A stretch of DNA of 64,000 nucleotides, from contig NZ_CP047056.1 of assembly GCF_011065405.1 (NCBI RefSeq), forward strand, positions 1,324,747-1,388,746. The letters run 5' to 3'. The translations under genes and the position numbers were made by a program. Below, piece after piece: positions 34,563 to 44,043 of this stretch (the first letter of the stretch is position 1; the number at the start of each line of letters is the position of its first letter). Below the pieces are notes generated by a model. That model was not told where the DNA came from, did not search any database, and saw only the letters and a list, made by a program, of their open reading frames with translations. This DNA comes from Succinivibrio dextrinosolvens (GTDB lineage: Bacteria; Pseudomonadota; Gammaproteobacteria; Enterobacterales; Succinivibrionaceae).

Positions 34563-35783
34563 ATGGCTAATGTATCAAATCAGCTTGAATGGATGAATAA
34601 ACACCTGGTACTTCTAAAGTACCAGACTGTAAACGAAGCTGTTGAGCAGGAAATGTATCCTGCAACCACCGACCTTCTCGAAATTGCAGAAAATAATCCA
34701 AACAGTGAGGATTTTCTGCATGAACTTGAAAACAAGAAAGAGTACAAGGATGCCTGTGCTTTTCTTGCCTACAATCTTCATAATCGAGCTGCGGTCTGGT
34801 GGTCATATATCTGTGTTCTGGATTTACTCAAGGAGCTAAAAAAGGCGCCAGCAAAACCTCGCGATATTGATGATATTGGCAAACCTAAACCTTTCACACT
34901 TCCTGACTGGGCCAAGAAGCCAGAAAAACCACCTTATGATGTCGATCAGAAGCTTGCAGAATTTCGAAACTACAGAGATAAGGCCTTTGCAGATCACCAG
35001 GAAAGAATAAAACATATTGATCCTGAAATTCGAAAAGACTGTGAAGAAGCTATCGAAATTGTAATGAGCGAAATTCGAAAAGAACATGGAAAAGATTTAT
35101 TTGAGCTACTAAATGCAGCCTGCGAAAAAATGATCAGAAATCAGGGGCAGGATTTCGTTATTGACATAGAAAACAGTCCTATTACCAAGGCAAGAAAAGA
35201 GCTTCAGGATAAAATCGAGGCATCCAGAAAAGAGACAATAGAAACAATCAAAGCAGCCTTACCAAAGGTTGATCTTAAAGCTCAGATTAAGAATAAACGC
35301 TCTGCTCTGGATAGCGTATACAGCTATATAGTTTCTCCAGATGAGGACAACGCTAATAACTGTTTACAAATCGGTAACAAAGGCCCAGACACACCTGAGG
35401 GATTACTGTCACTTGTGGCTTTCTGGAGTTTTGGTGATCTTGCTCCAAAGGGAACAACTGTAGTAAAAACTCCTGCAGGACTGCTTGGCAACGGAATCAA
35501 CTCACTGATGCTGATGCTTGCTCTGGCTCCTGGAGGAGAAAAAAAGCTAAAGGAAAGATATGAGACCTACTTTAAGCTCGGTTATGAGGTCGCTGCCGGA
35601 AGAAATAACTGGAGTAAGAGTGTTGAAGAAGGAAAAGCACCTCATGCAGAACTGAATCTTTATGCAAATCTGGAAAAAGAGTCTGGTCTGACAGAGGAAA
35701 AGGCTGCAGAAACACCAAATGCATCTAATAATGACAAACCTCAAGCTACACCAGTGAAACCTGTTATCAACAGATTTAAGTAA
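34563..35783 (+). CDS. T6SS-associated DUF6931-like protein with charged insertion
   Basis: 406 residues. The N-terminal segment (about 1-95) with DACAFLAYNLHNRAAVWWSYICVLD and the C-terminal segment (about 270-355) with TPEGLLSLVAFWSFGDLAPKG and LGYEVAAGRNNW resemble, from memory, the two halves of DUF6931, a family found in T6SS loci of proteobacteria. Between them lies a Lys/Glu-rich insertion of roughly 150 residues that looks mostly helical. The tail after 370 is disordered. There is no signal peptide or membrane segment, so it should be cytoplasmic. It is the last gene before a strong terminator. Function unknown; a spike-loading or effector-adaptor role is inference. Confidence 0.7.
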   Translation: MANVSNQLEWMNKHLVLLKYQTVNEAVEQEMYPATTDLLEIAENNPNSEDFLHELENKKEYKDACAFLAYNLHNRAAVWWSYICVLDLLKELKKAPAKPRDIDDIGKPKPFTLPDWAKKPEKPPYDVDQKLAEFRNYRDKAFADHQERIKHIDPEIRKDCEEAIEIVMSEIRKEHGKDLFELLNAACEKMIRNQGQDFVIDIENSPITKARKELQDKIEASRKETIETIKAALPKVDLKAQIKNKRSALDSVYSYIVSPDEDNANNCLQIGNKGPDTPEGLLSLVAFWSFGDLAPKGTTVVKTPAGLLGNGINSLMLMLALAPGGEKKLKERYETYFKLGYEVAAGRNNWSKSVEEGKAPHAELNLYANLEKESGLTEEKAAETPNASNNDKPQATPVKPVINRFK

Positions 35784-35813
35784 AATTGAGTATATTCTAT
35801 TTATTGAAATTGG

Positions 35814-35844
35814 ATCTGGTAGCTTCGGCTACCAGATTTGCTTT
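35814..35844 (+). terminator. UUCG-loop terminator of the vgrG operon
   Basis: Perfect 10-bp arms ATCTGGTAGC and GCTACCAGAT enclose a TTCG tetraloop, followed by TTGCTTT. This textbook intrinsic terminator lies 30 bases behind the stop of the DUF6931-like gene and marks the end of the three-gene vgrG unit. Confidence 0.9.
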
Positions 35845-36101
35845 AAACGCAGTTTAATCTCAATATTTGCAGTACTCACCAATGATCCGAAGGATTCAAT
35901 TTCTACGGTTAACAATCCCAATAGATTCAAAAATAGGCATCTTAGGATTCTCATCCCGAGCTACAATTGAAGATTTCTTTACATTTGGGCTAGTCATCTC
36001 TCATATTTTTATCTCGGTTAACATATACATTATCACTATAACAGCTGTTTTCTCTATATCTGTTATAATCTACAACAGAACATGATTATGGAAGCAGCTT
36101 T
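35845..36101 (+). promoter_or_regulatory. Leader and extended -10 promoter of the AAA/nuclease gene
   Basis: This gap holds no gene. TGTTATAAT at 36061-36069 is an extended -10 box (TG-N-TATAAT) about 32 bases before the ATG at 36102. With the terminator upstream, it makes the AAA/nuclease gene an independent unit inside the T6SS island. Confidence 0.5.
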
Positions 36102-37886
36102 ATGTCAGAGAGTACGATTAAATTACTTAATAATCCTTATGGACAGGCATCTTTTGATTCTTTTCGTCATAAGAACAGGGCTTTTGCAGATAAGAGTCTG
36201 ATTATTAAATACTTTGATGATGACAGTATCAGTGATTATCCCGTACTTCTGCGTCCTCGTCGTTTTGGTAAATCTACCTTTGTACAGATGCTCAAGTGCT
36301 ACTATGATATTTCTTATGGGGACAGATATGAGGAGCTGTTTTCCGGTACAAAGATTCATGAAGAAAATCTCCCCACTCATAACAGCTATCACGTAATTGA
36401 TTTTGATTTTTCCAGAGTTAATACTGACAATTACGAAACTCTGGTAGATAGTTTTTTTTCAGTTCTGGTTCTGGGAATAGACGATTTTAAACGCAGATAT
36501 CCAGAGTTTAAATTTGATTACAGCAAATTTAATCAGAAAGATTCTGTAACCCTGTTTAATTACTTTACAAATGCTTATCTAAACCACTTTAATACCAAGA
36601 ATCTTTATGTACTGATTGATGAGTATGACAATTTTGCCAATGAGATATTATCCAAGGATTTAGATTTATTTCTCTCAATTACAGGCAAAAACGGACTATT
36701 AAAATCATTCTATGCTGCCATAAAAGCTTCAACAATTGGTACTGGCTGTATAGCTAAGACCTTTATCACTGGAGTCTCATCTGTATCTCTTGATTCCCTA
36801 ACCTCAGGATTTAATATTGCGTTAAATGTTACATCTTTTGATTGTTTCAACGAATACGCCGGCTTTACTGAGGATGAACTTGAGATTCTTATTCCAAAGC
36901 TTGTGGATGTAGAGAAGTTAGGAGTAACCCCAAAAGAAATCATTGAGAGAATGAAACCCGTCTATGACGGCTACTGTTTTTCAAGAAGAGCAGATAAGAC
37001 TGTCTACAATTCCTCAATGTGTCTTTATTACCTGACAAAAGTTAGACAGGAACAGACATTTCTAAATCCAGAGGATTATCTCGATCCTGCCTGCGATCAG
37101 GACGGCTACAAGCTTGAGCAGTTGTTTAGTCTTGCAGATAAAGAGACTGTTGATACCATCATTGACAGATACCTTCAGGGAGAGCCTTTTAATCTTTTGA
37201 AGCTCTCTGAGAATATCAATTTAAATCAGGTAAGGAAGTACTCACGAGAGCAGCTGTTATCCATGCTCTACTATCTTGGTTATCTGACAGTCAACAGGAA
37301 TTCAACCCTGGATAGCGGTATTTCTCTGGTGATCCCAAATCAGTTCATGTCAAAGCTTTTTGCCAACTGTACCATTAAGTTAAAATTCAAGGAAAGTGCA
37401 GTATTCTCCTCACAGAAACTTGATATCTCTGAGATGATGTCAGTTGAGGATGACTTATCCTCATTTGCCTCATCCTGTACTGAATTTTTAAGTCTGATTA
37501 TGTCAAATCAGGTGCTGGTGCATATGAAAGAAATGGCCTTAAATCTGGTTCTGTACGCCAAACTTGAAGAGCTTTCAAAGGATGATTTTGAGGTAAGACT
37601 GCAGAAGTCTCTGAGAGTCGCAGGTAAGGGAGAGAAATTTGCAGATCTGGTTGTAACCGTAAACAAAGGTACTAGCAATGAGTGCATCTACCTTATTGAG
37701 CTTAAATATCTTACCAAAACCGAAGCTTCTGATAAGAGTGGTGAAAACACCTTAAAGAACGCAATTCAGGAAGCCTCTGAGCAGGTTATAAAGTACAAAT
37801 CCGCTCTGGACTTTAAAGGCAAGAACATCAAAGCCTATGCCATGGTGTTTGCTGGTCCTGACTGTGTTTACTGTCAGCAGCAGTAA
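36102..37886 (+). CDS. AAA-ATPase-like protein with C-terminal PD-(D/E)XK nuclease domain
   Basis: 594 residues. The N-terminal half is the AAA-ATPase-like domain (PF09820 type): NPYGQASFDSFRHKNRAFADKS opening, the Walker A-like LRPRRFGKSTFVQML near 54, Walker B LYVLIDEYDNFANEIL, and FITGVSSVSLDSLTSGFN as sensor-like segment. The C-terminal 110 residues carry the PD-(D/E)XK core (PF08011 type): GKGEKFADLVV, then YLIELKYL with the Glu-x-Lys pair. These proteins occur in many copies in gut anaerobes and their cellular role is not settled. It lies between the two T6SS halves with its own promoter, so it may be a later insertion with no T6SS role. Confidence 0.85.
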   Translation: MSESTIKLLNNPYGQASFDSFRHKNRAFADKSLIIKYFDDDSISDYPVLLRPRRFGKSTFVQMLKCYYDISYGDRYEELFSGTKIHEENLPTHNSYHVIDFDFSRVNTDNYETLVDSFFSVLVLGIDDFKRRYPEFKFDYSKFNQKDSVTLFNYFTNAYLNHFNTKNLYVLIDEYDNFANEILSKDLDLFLSITGKNGLLKSFYAAIKASTIGTGCIAKTFITGVSSVSLDSLTSGFNIALNVTSFDCFNEYAGFTEDELEILIPKLVDVEKLGVTPKEIIERMKPVYDGYCFSRRADKTVYNSSMCLYYLTKVRQEQTFLNPEDYLDPACDQDGYKLEQLFSLADKETVDTIIDRYLQGEPFNLLKLSENINLNQVRKYSREQLLSMLYYLGYLTVNRNSTLDSGISLVIPNQFMSKLFANCTIKLKFKESAVFSSQKLDISEMMSVEDDLSSFASSCTEFLSLIMSNQVLVHMKEMALNLVLYAKLEELSKDDFEVRLQKSLRVAGKGEKFADLVVTVNKGTSNECIYLIELKYLTKTEASDKSGENTLKNAIQEASEQVIKYKSALDFKGKNIKAYAMVFAGPDCVYCQQQ

Positions 37887-37990
37887 TTATTATTCTCTAA
37901 AATATGTATTATAGGCACTGTGTAACCATTATGCGCCTACACTGTTTATATTCAAAAAATTCGTTATACACAGAAGAAAAAGACAGACTC

Positions 37991-39469
37991 TTACTTATTT
38001 ACCTCAAGTTCATCGATATACAGAGGATCGTATTCTTCCTGATTCTTTGAGGTAGAAGTGACTCCACCGCCTGTAGAATGAGATGATTTTACATCTTGAG
38101 TAAAGAACTGACCTATAAACTCCACCTCACTGAGAGCTGTATGCCCAGAAGGTCTCTGATATCTCAAATCAGATACCATAATTCTATCGTATTTCTTCTC
38201 AACCTTTTTATAGTCAATCTCATTCACAACCGTATCAACATACAAATAGGCTATAACGTCCCTGATATTTTTGGAGTATCTAGGAAGAGTTCCATAGAAT
38301 AGTGCAACATCATTATCAAAGAAGAGCAGATCGCCTGGTTTAGCCTGTAAAAATGAACTAATTCTCTGCTCATAAGGCATTCCTACAAGATCAATTGTTT
38401 TTGGAGAAGCCCTCTTCATGGTGCTGTAATCCAAAGGCATATAGACGCCCACAGAACGATATGACCTTGCAATAATGCGTGAATTAGAATAAAGCTCTGG
38501 CAGATACGAATATTCAGATCGGGATAGATTCTTATACTTACGAGCCTGAGCGAGAATATTCTTTCGTGTTAAGTCCAGATAACCAACTGTTACACTCTCA
38601 GGGGATAATTCTGCATTTTTATAGGATAATATTCCTCCAGCATTTACCGGAAGAAGGCCAACTGGCTTTTCAAAGGTTGATTTGGAGGTATCAAGCAGGA
38701 TTACATCCCCCATGGAATAATCATAGGTTTTCTTATCCTTTGTTCCTAGTGTAATTGTGTAAACAGGTGACTTAACCACAGCAAAATCTGAAGGCTTAAC
38801 GACTTTTAGCCAGCTTAAATACCTAGTAAAAGCAAGATTTACAATTGGAACCCAGCCCCTTAAGTATCTGGTCTGAACCAGATAATAGCGCTTATCCGCA
38901 CTTACAGACAAAACAGCAACGGGATCACCAATCGACAGGAAATCAATATGAAGAAGATTTCTGTCTTTAGTTTTCTTATCCTTATGCCAGACATCGTTGG
39001 ATGGCATAAGCAGCAGCGGAGTTTTCTTGGTTACAACAGCAAAGGCAGAATTCATAGAATCAGGAAGAGATTCTATATTACAGTTCTGCACCATTCTTTT
39101 AATGGAAGTTTCCTTAAGAGGTCCAGCCTTGTTTACAGCCCCAGCCTCAGATAAGCTGTAAGCCTGCGACTGCTGTTCTCTTACAGTCTGTTTTACGAAC
39201 ACACTTGAGAATTTCTGAGGAAACCTTATAAGGTTATATCCATAAGGAAGTCTGTTCTGTATTCCAGAATTGATATCATCCAAAAGCTTTCCCGCAGAGA
39301 TGGTATTCTGATTTACAGAGTCAGAAACATAATGATCATCATTGGAGTTATCTCCAACAATTTCCGGACTGACAACTTTTTTCTCATCAAATAAGCCACA
39401 TGATGACAAAAACAGAGCCCCGGCAATTACGCTAATCAGTCTGACTGTTTTTCTACAGGAAATCTTCAT
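37991..39469 (-). CDS. SH3b-type lipoprotein with degenerate NlpC/P60 domain, encoded with tssM
   Basis: Predicted outer-membrane-directed lipoprotein of 492 residues: signal peptide with lipobox LSSC at about 22-25. Residues about 140-220 match the SH3b1 type domain (VTKKTPLLLMPSNDVWHKD, then LSIGDPVAVLSVSADKRYYLVQTRYLRGWV). A second SH3 segment follows at about 230-310. The region about 320-450 aligns with the NlpC/P60 peptidase fold (ARSYRSVGVYMPLDYSTMKRA, QAKPGDLLFFDND), but the expected DCSG nucleophile Cys is missing (NSRI), so it is probably inactive and may bind cell wall. It starts 13 bases behind tssM, so it belongs to the tssJKLM transcript. A peptidoglycan anchoring role in the T6SS membrane complex is my inference. 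Confidence 0.75.
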   Translation of the reverse strand: MKISCRKTVRLISVIAGALFLSSCGLFDEKKVVSPEIVGDNSNDDHYVSDSVNQNTISAGKLLDDINSGIQNRLPYGYNLIRFPQKFSSVFVKQTVREQQSQAYSLSEAGAVNKAGPLKETSIKRMVQNCNIESLPDSMNSAFAVVTKKTPLLLMPSNDVWHKDKKTKDRNLLHIDFLSIGDPVAVLSVSADKRYYLVQTRYLRGWVPIVNLAFTRYLSWLKVVKPSDFAVVKSPVYTITLGTKDKKTYDYSMGDVILLDTSKSTFEKPVGLLPVNAGGILSYKNAELSPESVTVGYLDLTRKNILAQARKYKNLSRSEYSYLPELYSNSRIIARSYRSVGVYMPLDYSTMKRASPKTIDLVGMPYEQRISSFLQAKPGDLLFFDNDVALFYGTLPRYSKNIRDVIAYLYVDTVVNEIDYKKVEKKYDRIMVSDLRYQRPSGHTALSEVEFIGQFFTQDVKSSHSTGGGVTSTSKNQEEYDPLYIDELEVNK

Positions 39470-39482
39470 GCACTAACATTCC

Positions 39483-42400
39483 TTAGTAATTGGCAAAACT
39501 ATCCGCTGCAGGCCAGTTATCGGAACCAGGCCATTCCTCAGGAGTAGGAAGCTTTCCGACAATTCCAAGAGAAACGAAGAATACACTAGGATCACCTTCA
39601 TCAGGAACAATCTCAATAGGAACAAAGGTTGATTTTGTATCCTCGTTATACTCTCCCCTTTCATCAAGATACAGCTGCAAAGCAGGATATCCGCCATCAA
39701 TTACCACCTGACAGTCAGGATCGGCAGAATCTGAGAAGCGATAGAATCTGAAAACAATCTCACTGTTATCAATAGGAGCAGAAGAAATTGCAATATTCTT
39801 ATTTCCGTTTACAAATGCAGGAAGTTTCTGTGTAGTCTTTCCATCCCCTACTGTTATATCGAAATAACGATATCTTGCAATTGCAAGCTCACTGTTGATG
39901 TTCTGAGCTGTCAGAAGACGGCTCTGATCTGATGCGTCAACTAGACCAATCTTAAACTGCATATTCTTTCCACTGCCAGAAAGGATACCCAGGATATTGG
40001 AAATACTTGAAGCCCAGGATTTGAAATCAGCCTGTCTGTTTGTTTCAGGACTGAAAATCAGAGGACTCTTAAGATCATCATTTTTCTTTAAAACATCATT
40101 TTGCTTGGCAAAGGCTGCAAGAGGATCTGAGGCCTTTTCTGAAGAAGTATCTGACAGTCCAAAGGATTTAAAGATAACCAGAAGACTCTTGATATCGTTC
40201 TTGCTCAGTATTCTTTCCTGAGGATCTGCATCCTTTACAATAGGGAATACCTTTAACTCAGACTGGAACTGCATCAGAGAGAGACTGGCCTCGTGTGATG
40301 CATCTCGCTTTAAGAGCTTAACACCAAGTTTTGTAAAATCTGACCACCAAGGGATATAAGCATTGCCCTTTGGAGGTTTGCTCAGATTCAGAAGTTTTTC
40401 ATTGATCTCCTTCTGAGACATCTGCATAACCAGGTTATTGGCATATGTAGCATCGCCAGACAGGAGGCTCCACTCCGTAAGAGTTTCATTACAGATATCA
40501 ATAAAATCAAGATCGATAAATTTACGACGAGAGTCAAGCTGTGTCAAAAAGTTATTTCTGAGCTCAACATCTGATTTATTCAGCATTATCGGATCTATCT
40601 TGCTGATAATCTCATAGCTGTCTGTATAAAGACGCTGAAGCTCATTATTCACCATATAAGCTTTAAGATCTGAACTTATATCATAGAATTCAGCATAGCT
40701 GTTGGCTGTCATATGAACAGTATCAGGTAGGTGATACCAGTATTTCATATAGCTTGAAGAATAAGTTGCAAAAGCATTCAGAATCTTCTTAAGTCTTGAA
40801 GAAGAGGCAAGAACACGTTTGGCAAATACGAATTCCTTAGACTTTGATTCCATAGCTTTCTTGATGAAAACAAGTGGCTCAAAGTAACGGAAGAATACCT
40901 GTGGATTATATTCATCTCTAATCTTAAAGTCTCCAAGGACCTCTCTTGCAGACTGGTACTTAATATTCAGTTCCTCACTGCGGTTTACCTCATCCTTGGC
41001 AATTATTACTGACAGATTAGAAAGAATCTTATATTCTGATTCATCATATGGATACAGATTCTGAAGCTGCTTTATGATATCCACATACTGCAGCGAATAA
41101 TCAGCAGCAAGAAGACGTTTGGCATTAGTTATCCAGTGATTTACCAGCTCATTTCCCTGATGATCGTCCAAAATAGACGTTAAATTCTCTATATTACGCT
41201 CATATTCACTATCAAGAATGGTGGTATTTTTATCAAGCTCATCTAAGGTCCACTGCTCCATTTTTCCTGATACTACAGATAATTTTGATAACTGAATAAT
41301 CTGTCTTAACAGATTATAGTTGTATTGATTAATGTCATTTTCAGAAGATTTATCTGTGTCATTCTTTTTCTGAGTCTTTGTCTTCTTATCACGTGTAAAC
41401 AGCTGGGACTGATTAATCTTGATAAGAGATTTTTTCATTTCCTCATTCTTATAATCGATTAAAGTTAAGGCCTGATGTTTTACAGTATCAAAGCTTGAAA
41501 AATCGACACCTCCAAAATGGACAGTCTGTCCTCCGGCATTATCATCTAGAATATGCAGTTTCTTCTCAAAGTTCTTAAGCTGACCAAAATCTCTATCAAG
41601 CAAGGACTTATATGAACTGTATGCAGATGAAAGTCTGGATGAAAACGGATTTACTTCGCTCTTAGCATCCGTTTTACCTTTTTCACCAATAACTTTTTCT
41701 GTCTGTTCAATCAGAGTACTCTTGATAGATGAAGAGGTATCAACAGTCGCATACTTCATTAGTTCATCAATAACAGGGCTCTTTGTCAAATACATGGAGG
41801 CTGCGGCACGTGCACGATAAACCATGCTCTTTACATGCTCATACTCCATTTCCTTGTAATCCTGATTTGCAATTTCTTCAAGCTCTTCATAAGAATTGAG
41901 CATGTCATTTGCCGCATTAATGTAAGAGTTTAACTGGATAAAATTATGCCTTGAATAATTTCCTAAATTTCTCCAGTTGGAAACCAAACCTTCAATACCA
42001 GCCTTACATGCAATTGAATAGTTCTCATCCAGTACAATCGCTGAATTGGTCGTATTATTTGAATAATCATACTCGGGGATGAAATACTCGAACTGTGAGG
42101 ACTGTACCTCTGTAAAGGAAGGAAGAATCCATTTAATAAAGGATTTCATAATAGAGGAAGAGTAGGCATCATTCCTATAGACATTCTTGTGGTATAAATT
42201 AAAGAAAGAGATATCCATAAGATTGAACAGAGCGTCAGTTTTATGCTCGTCATATGGCTCATGGCCATACTTAATCATATTATACTCAACTATATCGACA
42301 ACCGGGAAAAATGCCATCTTAGTCTGAATATAGTCATAGATAAAGTAATTGTCACCATAGATGCTGTCATTACTCCAGTCAAAATGAACCATTGACTGAG

Positions 42401-44003
42401 GGAAAAACTGCCATGGTGCATCTACAGGTCTGATAAGTCGTTTTTGAGCCTGTGAAAAGAAATTCAATCTGGAGATGGAGTTTGAGTTTGGCATCGGAAT
42501 ATCAAAATTCCTAATGACTTTTCCATTATCGTTGACCGAAAACAGCTGAGCAGAATCTACAGCGCCAGATTCAATATCCTTAGCAAGTTTCTGATAATAA
42601 AAAGTTCCATCTTCTAGTTTCTTTTCAAATTCACCAGCCTTAAACAGAGTGCCGTACCAGTAAATAAGTGAAATCAGAATAAGTCCGCCACAGCAGGAAT
42701 AGAAAGGAAGATTTCTGATAAAGAGTTCACGTTTGGTGAAAATAGCATCTTTCTTTTCACCAAATACCTTTAGAGATAACAGTTTTTTAATAAAAAATGC
42801 AGAACTGAGCTTATTATTATCAACTATTGGAGCATCATCCACGGTTGAATTCTGCAGCTGAGCAAAGCGGTTACTCAGACAGTACCCCTTATCCTCTGCA
42901 GAGGTAAGGAAAACACCTTTAAAAGGAAGAATAGCCCTACCTCTAAGTGAATTGGAACCAAAAATAGTTTCAAGATATAAAGACAGATTGTCTTTAAGCT
43001 CACTAACGCCATCAGCAAATAAGTAGATATTTCCTGTAAGAGGCATTCTGCTTTCATTTTTGTTGGTCAGATCAACCACATCCGGACGCATCAGCTGATT
43101 TACCGCGCCAGCCTTAAGTCTTTGAACTAACTTATCAAAGCTGATATTAAAATCGTCAGAGTGGAAGAAACCGTCTTCAACCTTTGGCTGATACCCCACA
43201 ATCTGATTAGTGATAGAATCATTGGCCACACTGAAATACTCACGGAAGCCTAAGACTGTATCAAGTTTTGTAATAACCACATAACATGGCAGATTCATTC
43301 GAAGAACAAAAGCCAGATGCAGAAGTTCATTCACAATCAGATGAGCCTTCTTCAAGGTTAGTTCCTTATTGTCTGCTATCAGGGATTCAGCAGAGATCGT
43401 AACAACGATCGATTCAAGAGGTTTTCTCCTGTTGGCCTTTCTTATCTTGCTACAGATGTAGTTCCATTCTGCACTTGAGCCACCTGCCCAGTTATCAAAA
43501 AAGACCTTTCCAGAAACATCGACAACAACTTCTTTTGAATTGATATAGAACTTTACTGGAGGCTTATCCTTTCCTTCATTAAAGGAAGGATTGTAATCCA
43601 GACCGGATTTCTCAAGAAGAACAGATTTACCACAGTTTGGTTCACCTACAATAAGATGCCAGGTCAGATTATGACGGTACAGCTTGCGATTGACCTTGAG
43701 AATGGTAGAACAGTCCTTAAATAGACTGTCAATTGTAACCAGCTTGTTATTCAGCTCAAGCTTTGCCTTATCGGTCTCTTTTCCGCCACGAACAAAAGAA
43801 GACAGTCTTGACCAGATCATCAGGTCTTTTTTCAGAGAAGCAACTTCAACAGTTTTCTGACGTTTTCTGTTAAGGAAGAAAACAAATCTGATCATTAGGA
43901 ATATAAAAATAATAATTCCCAGAATGATCACTACTGTCCATATTGGGTGAGCCATTATAAAACCGACATCCGCACCCTGAGAGGTAACTTCTTTTTCGTT
44001 CAT
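39483..44003 (-). CDS. tssM: T6SS inner-membrane protein TssM (IcmF)
   Basis: Core membrane-complex subunit of 1506 residues, longer than the usual 1100-1300. Two membrane helices at the N-terminus (about 18-43; the second is short) and one near 440-460 (FYSCCGGLILISLIYWYGTLF) frame a cytoplasmic domain with an intact Walker A GEPNCGKSVLLEKSG near 112-126 and the VDVSGKVFFDNW segment. The remaining 1040 residues are periplasmic and end in the IcmF C-terminal beta domain (FRFYRFSDSADPDCQVVIDG). TssM spans the periplasm and contacts TssJ. The extra length lies in the periplasmic helical part. Confidence 0.94.
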   Translation of the reverse strand: MNEKEVTSQGADVGFIMAHPIWTVVIILGIIIFIFLMIRFVFFLNRKRQKTVEVASLKKDLMIWSRLSSFVRGGKETDKAKLELNNKLVTIDSLFKDCSTILKVNRKLYRHNLTWHLIVGEPNCGKSVLLEKSGLDYNPSFNEGKDKPPVKFYINSKEVVVDVSGKVFFDNWAGGSSAEWNYICSKIRKANRRKPLESIVVTISAESLIADNKELTLKKAHLIVNELLHLAFVLRMNLPCYVVITKLDTVLGFREYFSVANDSITNQIVGYQPKVEDGFFHSDDFNISFDKLVQRLKAGAVNQLMRPDVVDLTNKNESRMPLTGNIYLFADGVSELKDNLSLYLETIFGSNSLRGRAILPFKGVFLTSAEDKGYCLSNRFAQLQNSTVDDAPIVDNNKLSSAFFIKKLLSLKVFGEKKDAIFTKRELFIRNLPFYSCCGGLILISLIYWYGTLFKAGEFEKKLEDGTFYYQKLAKDIESGAVDSAQLFSVNDNGKVIRNFDIPMPNSNSISRLNFFSQAQKRLIRPVDAPWQFFPQSMVHFDWSNDSIYGDNYFIYDYIQTKMAFFPVVDIVEYNMIKYGHEPYDEHKTDALFNLMDISFFNLYHKNVYRNDAYSSSIMKSFIKWILPSFTEVQSSQFEYFIPEYDYSNNTTNSAIVLDENYSIACKAGIEGLVSNWRNLGNYSRHNFIQLNSYINAANDMLNSYEELEEIANQDYKEMEYEHVKSMVYRARAAASMYLTKSPVIDELMKYATVDTSSSIKSTLIEQTEKVIGEKGKTDAKSEVNPFSSRLSSAYSSYKSLLDRDFGQLKNFEKKLHILDDNAGGQTVHFGGVDFSSFDTVKHQALTLIDYKNEEMKKSLIKINQSQLFTRDKKTKTQKKNDTDKSSENDINQYNYNLLRQIIQLSKLSVVSGKMEQWTLDELDKNTTILDSEYERNIENLTSILDDHQGNELVNHWITNAKRLLAADYSLQYVDIIKQLQNLYPYDESEYKILSNLSVIIAKDEVNRSEELNIKYQSAREVLGDFKIRDEYNPQVFFRYFEPLVFIKKAMESKSKEFVFAKRVLASSSRLKKILNAFATYSSSYMKYWYHLPDTVHMTANSYAEFYDISSDLKAYMVNNELQRLYTDSYEIISKIDPIMLNKSDVELRNNFLTQLDSRRKFIDLDFIDICNETLTEWSLLSGDATYANNLVMQMSQKEINEKLLNLSKPPKGNAYIPWWSDFTKLGVKLLKRDASHEASLSLMQFQSELKVFPIVKDADPQERILSKNDIKSLLVIFKSFGLSDTSSEKASDPLAAFAKQNDVLKKNDDLKSPLIFSPETNRQADFKSWASSISNILGILSGSGKNMQFKIGLVDASDQSRLLTAQNINSELAIARYRYFDITVGDGKTTQKLPAFVNGNKNIAISSAPIDNSEIVFRFYRFSDSADPDCQVVIDGGYPALQLYLDERGEYNEDTKSTFVPIEIVPDEGDPSVFFVSLGIVGKLPTPEEWPGSDNWPAADSFANY

Positions 44004-44043
44004 ACCTGATTACTCTCTTATTATGTTAGCTATGATGTTTTCT

